DNA from: Unio delphinus
Lineage: Eukaryota > Mollusca > Bivalvia > Unionida > Unionidae
Direction of reading: 5' to 3'
DNA: 64,000 nucleotides
Assembly: GCA_029339505.1 (NCBI GenBank)
Contig: JAQISU010000180.1
Span: 1-64,000, forward strand
In this document: positions 26,361-39,190 of the stretch, piece by piece
Position numbering within the stretch: the stretch's first letter is position 1
How the letters are laid out: each line of letters begins with the position of its first letter
The notes under the pieces: generated by a model
Told to the model about the DNA's origin: nothing
What the model saw: only the letters and a program-made list of their open reading frames with translations
Databases searched by the model: none
Made by a program: the position numbers and the translations under genes

Positions 26361-26618
26361 CTCAGATGTGCTTGATAACAAGCAAAATCTGTGTGTCCAA
26401 CATGACATGGGTTCCCTGCCTTTACTGTTTCCTCGTCTTGCATTTGGAAACCTTCCACCAGCTCTGTATGGAGAAAATATATTCCGCAAGTTTTCATGCT
26501 CTGAAATAGGTCTCGAGACACCTGTAGCACTTGTTGCACATGGGACTGTGGTAGAGGTAGACAAGGCATCAGCAGCCTTCCTCAACAAGTCTGCTGCAAG
26601 CTGCTGATTGCTCATCAT
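26361..26618 (-). CDS. Internal coding exon, 'FSPYRAGG...WTHRFCLLS' type domain
   Basis: The acceptor 'ttgctttattttcag' and donor 'CTGAG|GTATAA' define 258 bp, 86 codons, phase 0 at both ends. The product begins 'MMSNQQLAADLLRKAADAL', a short amphipathic helix. A Ser/Thr linker, 'NIFSPYRAGGRFPNARRG' and 'CWTHRFCLLSSTSE' follow. An aromatic 'LFSPY' segment followed by a Trp-Thr-His-(R/K)-Phe segment is, from memory, found in uncharacterised mollusc, cnidarian and fish proteins that often pair it with other domains, HECT-type among them. This should be checked. The SAM exon at 31077 also ends in phase 0, so the two can be joined in frame. If unspliced, the donor itself supplies a stop (GTA TAA). 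Overlapping ORFs in other frames are shadows. Confidence 0.6.
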
Positions 26619-26999
26619 CTGAAAATAAAGCAACAATAAACTGGATATATTATTGGTAAAAAAGGTCAACAAAATAATGTCCAAAAAATAACTATTTGCT
26701 TTTGGGTAAAAACTTAAATGCAAGGAACCCTATACAAAATCATCAACTACAATTTATTGTACTAATTAGACTGCATATTGTTTGATTTACTTGTAAACAT
26801 TAATTGTATCACAACTTTAGTATATGGACTACTTGGGTAATGAATACTGATTTAATTATTGATAAATGATTATACTACACCAGTGCATGAAATATTAGAC
26901 TACCTTAAAAGGAATAGAATGCTTTTATTCAATGTCAAGAACCAAAAGCACAATAACTTTCATTGCTGTGGGTGATTAGGTTATTGGCTTAAACATTTC

Positions 27000-28218
<1,219 letters not shown>

Positions 28219-29340
28219 TAAACTAATATATATTGCACTTTCTAATTAAAATATTTCAATACATCTACATACAATCGCATTCTGAATTTAAGTCGTTTGG
28301 TCAAATTATCTATATTGATTTATCAATTAATAATACTTACCAGATAATATTCTACAGAACACATTACATTTTTCTAAGAGTAGCAACACCGTACACAAGA
28401 TATTATACTAATATATTTGATACTAGACTTCAGATTGTAACACTGCTTCATATATGGGACACTCAATTGCTTCATAAAATAGAAATGATGTATTGTTACA
28501 AATTAGCGACAAGAGTAGAGGCCATACATACCTCTTGAAAACACTAATCCTACTTTGAGAGGGATACTTCAAAGGCTTTCTTGCCTTTTAATGAATACTT
28601 ACTTGTTGAAAATGATTACAGATTTAATGAAGTCTCTTGTCATATGTATCTAATACATACATTATATGTTTGGAGTGACTGAAAAGGCATACACGTTGTA
28701 AACTTTTGCGTTTATATTTTGAAGCAGAAACTGTTATGATTAGAATGGCATTAATTTGACAACTTAAAATGTTTTTGGTGTTTATAATATTCATTATCAA
28801 TTTAAATGAAATTTAAAATGAGAAATTTTGGTAAAGATGCATTTTATGTTCAATGTGCACATTTATCTGTCTTTTTCGTAACTTAGCAAACACAATAATG
28901 TTCTGAATTAAATTTATGTAAAATTATCACAAAATACCTAATTATGTGATTTTCAACCATTTTCCCTGTATAATTTTAGTTGTAAAAAATGTTCAAATAT
29001 GAGAAGATATCTTGTAACGTATGTATTTTGCTTGAGAATTAAGTTTGAGATCTAAATCGACTTTCTTCCACAGGGTCAGGAGATATGATGCATCTCATTT
29101 GTGTCTACGTAACTCCCAAAGCACCACGTCCATCTCTACTATACTTCTTTTTTTTCTCCACAGTAATATTTGGCTTTGGGACGGTTTTTCCTAAAGATAT
29201 AAAGCTCCTAACCATTATAACTTCGGAAAACATTTATCTTGTTCACCAAATGTTTCAAATTTTATTCTAAAACATATTATATAAGAACTGTTAACATATA
29301 TGTTGAAAATAAGTACTTGTTAAAACTATTGTCTATTGTA

Positions 29341-29474
29341 TTTTAAAATTGGGTCGAATTATCTTTCGAGTTGGGCAGAATTGTCTTTAAAGTTGGGCCG
29401 AATTGTCTTATTTTCGGTAATTTAGACCAGCTAGTGAAATAAAAAAAAGGCTTAGAGACCAACTAGCTGGTCTA
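29341..29474. repeat. 22-bp triplicate plus 12-bp inverted repeat
   Basis: Three units of about 22 bp ('gttgggccgaattgtctt' and variants) lie at 29347-29411. They are followed by an inverted repeat with arms 'tagaccagctag' (29423-29434) and 'ctagctggtcta' (29463-29474). CpG becomes more frequent from here rightwards. No gene seen. Confidence 0.7.
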
Positions 29475-29796
29475 GGCTGAATTCTCCAATAGCCGATAAC
29501 AACAAGTTACTAACTTAACTAAGACCACCCTGCTGTTGTGATGGCGTTTCGTCTTCTTAAGGTATCATAAAATCACTTAGAGCTTCGATAAAGAATATGG
29601 TTTTATAGAAAAATTAAAAATTCGTCGCTACCTTACACCTAAAATAGACGGGACTGAAAGAATTAAAAGTTGGGTTTTTTTCACACGTAGATCTATTAGG
29701 TTCTTTTTGCCGCACAAAATTACTGCCGTAAAGCAATCTAACTTCCCCTGGGGAGCATTTGTTATTTTCATTGAGGAAAAACTAGGAAATTTAGAG

Positions 29797-29849
29797 CGCC
29801 GTCTGTTGTCATAATGGCATGTAGTATCCCATTATGACAACAGATGGCG
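29797..29849. promoter_or_regulatory. Divergent pair of CTCF-like motifs in a 21-bp inverted repeat
   Basis: Arms 29797-29817 ('cgccgtctgttgtcataatgg') and 29829-29849 (reverse complement with one mismatch) are separated by 11 bp. Each carries the core 'cagatggcg' or 'cagacggcg', preceded by 'attatgacaa'. The same 20 bp stands alone at 13220-13239, next to the array border. The core resembles the insect CTCF site (AGRTGGCGC-like). The alternative is the termini of a MITE or DNA transposon. Binding is not shown by sequence alone. Confidence 0.35.
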
Positions 29850-30039
29850 ACACGAGTTGGAAAAGAAAGAAGTCAGGAGTTGAAATGATGTAATTTGTAA
29901 TGTGGCAAGTTTATATAAATAGAATATACAACTCGTAATAACTGACATAGCATTTGCCATACGACAAACTACGGTATGAAGTTAGCGTTTGGTGAAAAGC
30001 AAGATACCATGACGCAGAAGGAAAGTAGATCTAAGCACT

Positions 30040-30995
30040 TGCAACTAGCCCTTTACCGTTTGCATCAATGAAGAATACAATATACATGGATGGAATTAGG
30101 AATGTAGCACTTGCAAGCAGCCATTTACAATAATGCAAAAGGAAAGTAGCACTTGCAAGTTACCACGTACAGTTTGCATCAATAAAGATAACAATATACA
30201 CGGATAGAATTATGAAAGTAGTACTTGCAAGTTACCACGTACAGTTTGCATCAATAAAGATAACAATATACATGGATAGAATTATGAAAGTAGTACTTGC
30301 AAGTTACCACGTACAGTTTGCATCAATAAAGATAACAATATACATGGATAGAATTATGAAAGTAGCACTTGCAAGTTGCCACGTACAGTTTGCATCAATA
30401 AAGATAACAATATACATGGATAGAATTATGAAAGTAGTACTTGCAAGTTACCACGTACAGTTTGCATCAATAAAGATAACAATATACATGGATAGAATTA
30501 TGAAAGTAGTACTTGCAAGTTACCACGTACAGTTTGCATCAATAAAGATAACAATATACATGGATAGAATTATGAAAGTAGTACTTGCAAGTTACCACGT
30601 ACAGTTTGCATCAATAAAGATAACAATATACATGGATAGAATTATGAAAGTAGTACTTGCAAGTTACCACGTACAGTTTGCATCAATAAAGATAACAATA
30701 TACATGGATAGAATTATGAAAGTAGTACTTGCAAGTTACCACGTACAGTTTGCATCAATAAAGATAACAATATACATGGATAGAATTATGAAAGTAGTAC
30801 TTGCAAGTTACCACGTACAGTTTGCATCAATAAAGATAACAATATACATGGATAGAATTATGAAAGTAGTACTTGCAAGTTGCCACGTACAGTTTTCATC
30901 AATAAAGATAACAATATACACGGATAGAATTATGAAAGTAGCACTTGCAAACAGCAATTTACAATAACGCATCAGGAAGATTACAAAATACATGC
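30040..30995. repeat. 72-bp minisatellite, eleven full units with decayed edges
   Basis: Full units of exactly 72 bp start at 30140, 30212 and every 72 bp to 30860, with a broken unit from 30932. A more diverged partial unit lies at 30040-30139. Central units are identical, and the few substitutions are at the ends, which fits homogenisation of the middle. Because 72 is a multiple of three and one frame lacks a stop, a 251-codon ORF runs through it (24-residue repeat beginning 'MKVVLASYHVQF'). There is no splice context or start beyond the repeat itself, so I do not call it a gene. It lies inside the presumed first intron, 80 bp from the SAM exon donor. Confidence 0.95.
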
Positions 30996-31076
30996 ATAGA
31001 ATTATGGCGGTAATCCCCCTCCATAAAAGTCATGGCGGCTGAGGTGATTGCTGATGAAATCTGGTTGACAGCTCAC

Positions 31077-31256
31077 GAATTTGATGCATTCTATCCGCAG
31101 CCTCATAATGTCAGACCTATTGACTAGGCCCAAACATTGAAATTCATATAATGATAGCTTGCACACAATGTCAGACGAGATTTTCTGTTCTTCAAAAATT
31201 CCAATGTAAGAATCGAAATTCACTTGCTTAAGAACATTAGACATCGAGCCTGCCAT
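31077..31256 (-). CDS. Start exon encoding a SAM-like domain
   Basis: ATG at 31256 has a strong context (AAAATGG). The 60 codons to the donor 'AAATTC|GTGAGC' (31077/31076, phase 0) encode a near-complete SAM-like fold. 'VLKQVNFDSYIGIFEEQKI' forms helices 1 and 2, 'SSDIVCKLSLYEFQCLGL' the middle with the usual Leu-Gly pair, and 'NRSDIMRLRIECIKF' the last helix, where many SAM domains have '(G/D)xR.+(I/L)'. SAM domains mediate homo- and hetero-oligomerisation of signalling and scaffold proteins. Without splicing the frame runs another 24 codons to a stop. The next in-phase exon visible is 26618-26361. The 5' side is a possible short UTR followed by a 21-bp minisatellite that begins about 85 bp upstream of the ATG. 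I see no signal peptide. The gene name is unknown. Confidence 0.65.
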
Positions 31257-31341
31257 TTTAGACTATTTCACTGGTTTTTCATAGCTCGCCAACTTCACGC
31301 GCCTGTGCAAGTTCCGTTTTTCCTTCTCATTATAATGGAGT

Positions 31342-31772
31342 TTCATATAAAGACGAAAGCACCGCATATAAAGAAGTTTGCACATCATATAAGTACAAAA
31401 GCATCATATAAATACAAGAGCAGATCATATAAAGAAGTTTGCACATCACATAAGGACGAAAGCACATCATATAAAGAAGTTTGCACATCATATAAGTACA
31501 AATGTACATCATATAAAGAAGTTTGCACGTCATATAAGGACGAAAGCACATCATATAAAGAAGTTTGCACATCATATAAGTACAAATGCACATCATATAA
31601 AGAAGTTTGCACATCATATAAGGACGAAAGCACAGCATATAAAGATATTTGCACTTCATATAAGGACGAAAGCACATCATATAAGTACAAATGCACATCA
31701 TATAAAGAAGTTTGCAAATCAAATAAGGACGAAAGCACATCATATAAAGTTTGCACATCATATAATAACAAT
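31342..31772. repeat. 21-bp minisatellite with alternating variant units
   Basis: About twenty units based on 'catataaagaagtttgcaca' alternate between an 'aagaagtttgcac' type, an 'aggacgaaagcac' type and an 'agtacaaatgcac' type, giving a higher-order period of 42 to 84 bp. Unit length is a multiple of three, so ORFs of 199 codons (plus) and 143 and 128 codons (minus) run through. All are products of periodicity. The repeat sits where the promoter or 5' UTR of the minus-strand SAM gene should be. Confidence 0.93.
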
Positions 31773-32149
31773 TGTCATCTTAAGACAGCTCTGACGTTCC
31801 ATAGCATTTTGTTTGTAAGCTGATGCTTTATTAATCTTCAACTTTGAATGATGAGTGAACAAAAGTGATGAAAGGAACATTTGTGTTATAAATGTTTAAT
31901 CTTTTATATTGTGTATATTATCTGTGACCGTGACTATGTTTAAAAGGAATTCCTTTCAGTGTAATAAGCCATTTGAAAAATCAAAATGTGCAGTCGTTTT
32001 ATTGCAACTGATATGAGAACGAAACGCAGGCAGATGTGCATTTTAAAATAACGTTTCATCAATATTGTAATATTTATAGACAATAAAAAATGTAATTAAG
32101 ATTAATATTCGTTTATGTGTTTTATAACTTAGTTAGCAGTTATTTGCTT

Positions 32150-32215
32150 TGTTGTAGCTACACTAGTTTTGTAAATCACAAAACAAACAAATGTAACCCA
32201 TTCATATTTAAATGA
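32150..32215 (+). repeat. SINE 3' tail (type 2)
   Basis: 'agttttgtaaatcacaaaac' then 'aaacaaatgtaacccattca' matches 56955-56990 ('ggcattgtaaatcacccaaa', 'acaaatataaccaattca'). Both have a matching upstream stretch beginning 'gcttagcagt' or 'cttagttagcagtt'. It is a 5'-truncated retroposed element. An (ATT)n run follows at 32315-32375. Confidence 0.45.
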
Positions 32216-32324
32216 TTATAAAACTAACATAAATATTAATATCTCTCATATGCAATCTATAAAAAAAATACTTCTCAAAAACCAAAACGGACAATGGATT
32301 GTATTAACATTATCTTTATTATTA

Positions 32325-32374
<50 letters not shown>

Positions 32375-33060
32375 GCATAATACTGTTGGTTCAGTTTCAT
32401 TTAGAGTTTACTGCGGTCATTCGAAAAATTCAACATAGTTGTACTTATCTGTAGTGTCTGTACCCTGGAGTGGGAATGTTCACATCATCTAATGTAAAAT
32501 AATTATGTGAAATCAAATTACATTTGCTTTGCCTCTAGGTTTAATTTCTCGGTCTAAAAGTAGTATTGGACGATAGTTCATGTACTTAAAACTGGACGGA
32601 CTGCTTCAGGGTATATTATCATCACGTGGTCAAATACTTTACACAGTTCTGATAATCTAATTATGATTATCACTGTGTACTGCAGCCACATATCTCCATT
32701 CATGAGTTTAGAGAGTATGTGCTTGTTCAATATTATAAGGCACTCAAACCTAGAAACACAGTCAGAATTTGCGATTATGACGACATTATTGCCTCCATTA
32801 TAATGATTATCAAAATTGTATTATTCATGGCTTAATGATTTCAGGTCATTAATTATAAACCGCTTCGTAATTAGAGACTTTTGTCAACCAATGAAACATG
32901 TAATATTAATGAAATGTCCCTCCTCCAAACTGATGCTTTTTTTTCACTAACTTACATAAAAATCAGATAGTTGTATGGTTAGTAACATTTTCCTCTTCAT
33001 GATCATTTTTCTTTTTTAACGCAAATCACACTGATAACTAAAATATGAATAACTAAAACA

Positions 33061-34262
33061 TTTGTTCAGGTCTAGCCTGGTATTTGGAAAATGGCTGAAT
33101 AGCTGGATTAGCTTGAAACCTCTCCAGAAGTGAAGTGGTGATCTCATTAAGACATAACGAATGTTTCCAGAACAAGTAGTCTGGATTAGTTCATACTACC
33201 GCACAGAGAGATATCAGCAAGTTAGAGCGTCCATGGAAGTGTTTTTTCTATTACATTGTCGAACGTTGCGGTTATTAACATTGAAGCGCAATGCATTGTT
33301 ACTTTAAAACATGGTAATGGTCCAGTCTAAATGGTACATTTGAGCGATCACTTATTTATAATAACAAATGTTTGGGTAACTGATACAATACACATAAAAT
33401 ATGGCACATGTCATTATTAATATAAAATACATATGTATACCTTTGAATAGGTATATTGCAATTTAATGTACATCTGTATACCTTTGAATAGGTATATTGC
33501 AATTCCCTGCACAGACACAGTGAGCAATTCGTTTCTGTTTAAAATATGTCAGTTTAACTTTTACATTTGTATGAAAATTTCATTTTACTTTACGATTTAG
33601 TTTTCTATGTTTCAATATGTAATTTAATATTTAATAATCGAAGAATTGTTTTATAATTCAAACATATTTTTTAATGAAATGAAATTTATGTCATACTTAA
33701 GTTAAGGTTTTACTACAAAAGATGATTTCTGGAATTTTATAATGGACTGTAAAAGAGCACTTGGTCAAATAGGCTCACTCAGTGGAACACCGATGTTACT
33801 CACTTTATGGCAGTTATCCACAATTTGTCTTCTATAAAATTCAAAAATACGTCGCGAGTAAAGTTGAAATAGTTATGATATGTAACAAGTAACATTCAAT
33901 AAAGAAGTTTTGATTAAGATATATTTTTTTCGGATTCACTAACTTAGAATGTAGATCATGTTTCCATTCTCATTTTGGTGATGATTACTGCCTTACATCC
34001 AGGTATTACTGATGCATATTTAAAGGGAATTGTTTATTATTTATAATATGAGAGTTATGACGTGCACAGTGAATGATGAGTTATTGTTGAGTGTCCGGAA
34101 GTGAAGAATGTGACTCACAGGACCTTGCATTTTTTAGTCAAGCCTTAAAAAAATTGCCTGTTCATATATGCCAAAACCTCACAGTGAGTTTATCTTTGAA
34201 GAGATTGTAGACTAAGATATGATTTATTAGTATTTGCCCACATCAGAAAAAGTGCAGTATTG
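33061..34262 (+). repeat. Diverged single copy of part of the 13-kb array unit
   Basis: Collinear with array-unit positions 2035 to 3240 and then 1 to about 190, so it crosses the point taken here as the unit boundary. Anchors include 'gtctagcctggtatttgg', 'acattgaagcgcaatgcatt', 'agtggaacaccgatgttactcac', 'ttggtgatgatt', 'tgatgcatatt', 'gtccggaagtgaagaatgtg', 'agtttatctttgaagag' and 'gcagtattga'. Similarity fades near 34260, close to the unit offset (224) at which the array itself stops. It carries a private 48-bp tandem duplication near 33430-33505 ('tatacctttgaataggtata' twice). No coding frame. Confidence 0.85.
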
Positions 34263-34448
34263 ACAAACAGAGTCCATATCAATCCATATTTTTATCGGCG
34301 AGACAATGATCAGGAAATGACCCAAGGGCAGGGGAGATTAGCATGGGCGCCTATACATATTAGGGTCGGCGATCTGCTAGCCTTAAAGAGCGAGCAGCTT
34401 TGAAGGTAAGTCGGTAATAACTAAAAAATACCGGTAACTTTTGTGTAT

Positions 34449-34450
<2 letters not shown>

Positions 34451-34541
<91 letters not shown>
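34451..34541. repeat. (TA)n microsatellite
   Basis: Uninterrupted TA dinucleotides of about 90 bp. ORFs made of alternating Tyr-Ile are artefacts. Confidence 0.98.
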
Positions 34542-34544
<3 letters not shown>

Positions 34545-34782
34545 AACATTAATGTTTTGACGCAGGTGTGGTAAATGCAATTTTGCAATTTTGTGTGCAT
34601 AAGATCAATATAATTTTTATTTAAATTTTTATTAAACGCGAGGTATTTGAAACTGCAGTGCTGCGCTGTGTTGCTCCTCGTTCTATTATATGCTTATGCT
34701 TTCTCGTCAACATTACTTTGTCAGAATTGTTCAGTATTTTACGATATTGCATTCGGGCTCATAATGCATATTGCATTCATAA

Positions 34783-35037
34783 ATGAAGAACGTTTTTTGT
34801 AAACAAACAACGGACGCACACTCCAACACTTTTTATTTATTTTATTTTTCTGCGGATGAAGTAAACCAACTGTTTGAGCCATTTCAAAGTAGAGATGTCA
34901 AGGTTGACAATGTGGATGAATTCATTAACTCACAAAAGCTTTCTTCAACGAAGCAGGCGAGTGAACGTGATATCAAAAATGGGCAGCGATGGCTGTATGA
35001 TCACTGCTGTGTAAACAAATCATGTACATTCATGTAG
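34783..35037 (+). CDS. Possible N-terminal segment of a tyrosine-recombinase-like (Crypton-derived) protein
   Basis: The ORF reads 84 codons, of which about 34854-34990 look coding: 'EVNQLFEPFQSRDVKVDN', 'VDEFINSQKLSSTKQASE', 'RDIKNGQRWLYDH'. A short acidic start, then 'hxxFIxxQxxxxTxxxxxxDhxxxxxWL', resembles the N-terminal helical region of the DUF3504 / ZMYM-QRICH1-like proteins derived from Crypton transposons, where it precedes the recombinase-like domain. No downstream continuation is visible after the stop at 35035. It could be a first exon, a dead fragment, or a chance ORF. Assignment is from pattern memory only. Confidence 0.3.
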   Translation: MKNVFCKQTTDAHSNTFYLFYFSADEVNQLFEPFQSRDVKVDNVDEFINSQKLSSTKQASERDIKNGQRWLYDHCCVNKSCTFM

Positions 35038-35039
35038 TA

Positions 35040-38000
35040 GGCGCTTTACGTTTTGGTTGATTAAATTTCAGAATGAACTAAAACAGATGTTTCGTGAGTT
35101 GCGACTTACCAGATGCTTTGCTACATTTGCGTTAACAATTGTAATACAGATTTTCGGATTTAGGCTGGTGACAGACGCCAGATTTCATAAAATTGCTAGA
35201 TTCTTACAACTAATATGCAAGTGACAAAGCCAAAAATGTCTTATTTAACTGATAAAAAAATTAAAAAAAACCTATACTTACAGTTTTAAATCCTGAATTT
35301 CCTCCTAATGTTCGTTCTTAGTTCTGCAAATCCGAATGACACGAGCCATGTCATGGGTTCTCAAAGTTGATTACACATTGCTAAAGTAAACTGTAATTTC
35401 GACGATATTCCAGGTGCAATTACATCCTCTTTACTGCACTCGAAATGAAATAAACATTATATTCCAGAGCATCTTTTTGATAATTAAAATTGAAAGACTT
35501 CATATTTTACCACAAAGAATTCAAGCAATCAATGACAGAAGAATCACGCACTTGTAGATGTCAACACGTAGCTCAGTCGCCGTTGAAATGCGATACATTT
35601 CATCTATAATTGGCGCGGATAAATTCAGTCCATAATCGCGAAATTTCGTAGAAAAAACAACAATACAAAAATCTATTAATTCCAGATCAAATGGAAAAGT
35701 TTTTGCAATGCGCATTCATTCACAATGACTCCAAAATTCAATTTTAAGTAGACCAAAACGCCATTTCTTTCTTGAAAGTTAGGTCTAGCGCGCAGCTAAG
35801 TTCAAAGTTCAAATTTATCTGGGAGGACCTATGTGTACATTAATAACAGTGTTGTTGTAATGTTCAATCTGCGCTTGTGTATTTTAATTTGTTTCGTGTA
35901 GAGGTTTTGCTTACGTAATTAAGCCTTTGGTAGAATAAGAAATGAGCATATATTAAAAAGGTTACAGCATTTTCCTTTCATCGGACGTAATTTAAGCATC
36001 GATATACATTACATTTCTCAAAGGAATGTTTCGAGAGGGATCCTGAAAAATAGAATCTCTAGGATAAGCAAATACTAGGCTTAGACTAAAAGTTGAAACT
36101 ATTCCAGACATACCATTGGGTATTTTAAATCCTGGGAAAAGTGTCAAACGTATGAATTACGAAAATAGACAGAAGGTCGAGTAAGTGATAACAAATGCAA
36201 CAATCAATTGACAGATCTTAAATCTACACCATCAGTGCTAATACAAATATGACAACCCGACACCTGATTGTGCTCATGAAATGAGTAAATGTACTTTCAA
36301 GATCACAATCTAATTCAAGTCACCACATTCCTGTGTGAAATTGAGATCTGACGTTAATCAAATGGAAGCTTTCAAAAAAATAAGAATCTTAACCCCTAAC
36401 ATGGTCGTATTCGAGAAAACACAATTTTCAGTAATATTAAAAAATTGTAAAAATAATTTAAAAAAAGAAAACCTTTCAGTATATGCCTGTTACACGTATA
36501 TTGTATAAACGGTAATCTGTAATGATTATAATTAATATAAAACTATCCCTTGTGCAGTTTAAATAGCAGCGATTAAAAGAAAAGCGGTCAGTTATAAAAT
36601 CAAAGTTTCACATTAACTGGCTGACAACAGATATTGGGGGAGGCGACTATTGACCCCGCCCACATGCCCAAATGTTCAAGTGTCCATGGGACACGCCATT
36701 TCTCCCTATGATACGCCTTATTATCCCCCAGGACAAGACCCCTTTTTCATATTCTGGTCTGCATAATAGCTAGAGGTTATAATTAAGTTCATAACCATAA
36801 TGGCAGTGTAACAAATTAACAATTAATTCATATCATTGCACTTTTCTTGTGAAAAGGACTGACTCTGTGACATAATTCGAAGAAAACATGTGCTACAGAG
36901 TGTGTATGTAAGCACCAGATATTGATTGGCAAATAAACGATGCCCAATTTTGTTGCAACTTCGATGCCAAAGACTTCATTTTAATGGTTCAAATCTGCAG
37001 TGAAACGTTACCGCATATGTATATGGCAACTGCTTCCCCACATTTTATATCCAACCTTATTTCCTTTCGTTTAAGTCTTAAGACATGTAACATTGTTTAC
37101 TGAATAAAATATTATTCTGTATTAGTTCTTTGGGGTCATATATACTGCGTCGAATATTTTGTTTTATTCCTTCTTTTAATTTCTTCATGGAAATGAAGCT
37201 TTACACATATGGTATAGGAATGTCAGGTGTTAACTGGCCGAGTTTGGCGAAAATGAAGATTTTGTTTATTGAGAAAATTACGCAGCATTCATTGTGGTCA
37301 TTCATGGGTTTTAAACGAATTGGTGACAATTTACTACAGTACTTTTGTAGTTGTTACAAAAATCTGAAATTTACGTGAATAATGTTTAATTTTAATCTAT
37401 TTACTGTAGACAAAAACTGTTGTGTGATATTAATTATTTCGTCACTACAATATTTACAAGTGATAAAATAGAATATGGTATCTGTGGATTGCACACTTGA
37501 TATATATTTATGCATGTTTTTTCTTCTTCTGAGAAATTAAAATTGACAGAGATATTGAAATAATCGGGAGTTCTCTGCGAAAAAATCAGGAGATATTACG
37601 AGGTAGGGAGGTAGGTAAGGACATACCCCCAAAATTGGGAGTTTTTTCTTTCTTTCTTCTCCCAGCTTGAGAGTTAACATATATGAACTGTTCGGGTTTG
37701 TGGAGTTTCAGTCAGGGCTAGTGAGTTTATTTTAGTCATCAGCCAGGGGCCTGTGCTTAAAACATTCTTTCAACACTGACCAGTACAATACATAATCTTT
37801 TCTAACGAGACATGTATATACTATTAGATTTGTCAATATGCTAACTATAACATCCATGTAAAATACACTGTAATTGAATAATAAGAAGGAAGCTTCTTAA
37901 TGTTTAAATTAATTGTTTATGATTTCCACTTAGCCGATTTATTTGTGTGGTGATTTTTTGCGTGTGAAAAACTAATGCTTAAATTACGTCCGATGAAAGC

Positions 38001-38141
38001 CGTTCTAAATGACCTTTAACACCTGCCCAGTATTGGACATTGTTTCACACACATGTCGGTCTCTGATAAAGTCTGTTCGCCCATAATTCAGTCTTATCTC
38101 TCATGGATGTATATTTTACAAGATATCAGTCCTTAGGTGTA

Positions 38142-38174
<33 letters not shown>

Positions 38175-38787
38175 TATAATACGATTGAATTTCATCCTTC
38201 TTAAATGAATTTTTTGCATTGTGGCAAAAGAATTAATTTTGCTTTGGGCACCATCACCTAATCATTATCACATTTTTGTACAGCATACAATGCATAAGTA
38301 TTTATTTTAAATTTACATTGGTTTTTTTATTTTAAATTCCAAAATATGAAATATGAGCACAATATAAACATATTTGTTAAAACATACTGCAATATGTATA
38401 GTTATGAGTATCTCTCGGAAGCAGGTTCAACTTTTGAATGTGCAACCCAAATCTGGTCTTCTCCTGTCTGTCTCGCTGACCATGTTTTGTTTGTTTTCTA
38501 GGAATGGCTAGTATTACGTCACGGGACCACGGGATCTCTTGTCTCATCAAAACTCGGAAAAACTCGTGGTATCTTCCTCACAATATAATCACTACCCGCC
38601 TATGATATTGAATTTATAAACACTGCAGTCTGATTAAAATTTGTAGAGAATTACATACATAAAAGGAAATGTTTTATTTCTGGTCTCCTTTAAGGAATGT
38701 CTACTAGCACTCGCGTTAACGAGATGCGTCGGAAAGGACTGATAAAAGCAGGTAGTATATGATGTCATGCTAGAATAGAGGTTCGCG
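35040..38787. other. CpG-rich intergenic DNA without recognised genes
   Basis: No gene with support. CpG is visibly frequent (for example 35570-35650). A slightly GC-richer patch lies at 36620-36740. Short ORFs (35521-35715 minus, 37130-37378 plus) have no recognisable domain. A good acceptor-like 'tttgttttctag' precedes an ATG with a 33-codon ORF at 38504. A short (GT)n(GA)n lies at 38141-38174. Confidence 0.5.
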
Positions 38788-38857
38788 ATGAAAGATAAGG
38801 TGAAGATTGACGTATTCATCTTTTGTTATTTTATAGGTTTTGGAGTAGCAATTGATA

Positions 38858-38961
38858 ATGTTCGAGGTGGAATACTTCATGTTATCAATCATACTTTTAC
38901 TAGTCGGATTCTGCTGCTGTGGATACTGTCGCTCGAGATGTCAAAGAAAATGTACCAAAAG
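38858..38961 (+). CDS. Candidate exon for a small Cys-rich single-pass membrane protein
   Basis: From ATG 38858 (A at -3) the frame reads '[20 protein letters not shown]', then '[14 protein letters not shown]', with two bases (AG) left before donor 'AAAAG|GTAAAT'. This is one hydrophobic segment of about 15 residues followed at once by a Cys- and Arg/Lys-rich stretch. That is the usual layout of a membrane anchor with a cytosolic juxtamembrane region that may be palmitoylated. An acceptor-like 'ttgttattttatag' ends at 38836, so the exon could begin there as 5' UTR. Alternatively it may start after 'gagtag' at 38848 and continue an upstream coding exon. Phase-compatible downstream exons exist at 39264 (short, 10 codons then stop), 42118 and 50514. 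A competing frame in the same DNA (from 38788) is also open but lacks this pattern. No transcript evidence. Confidence 0.4.
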
Positions 38962-38979
38962 GTAAATTGACAAGCTGTA

Positions 38980-39190
<211 letters not shown>

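Noticed and set aside
30212..30967. 251-codon ORF of 24-residue repeats
   Set aside because: Produced by a stop-free frame of a 72-bp minisatellite; no start context, splice sites or unique coding flanks.
31224..31823. ORFs of 199, 143 and 128 codons over the 21-bp repeat
   Set aside because: Open on both strands through periodicity; the plus ORF overlaps the better supported SAM start exon in antisense.
35521..35715. 64-codon minus-strand ORF with fairly coding-like composition
   Set aside because: No domain recognised, no convincing donor, and no neighbouring exon.
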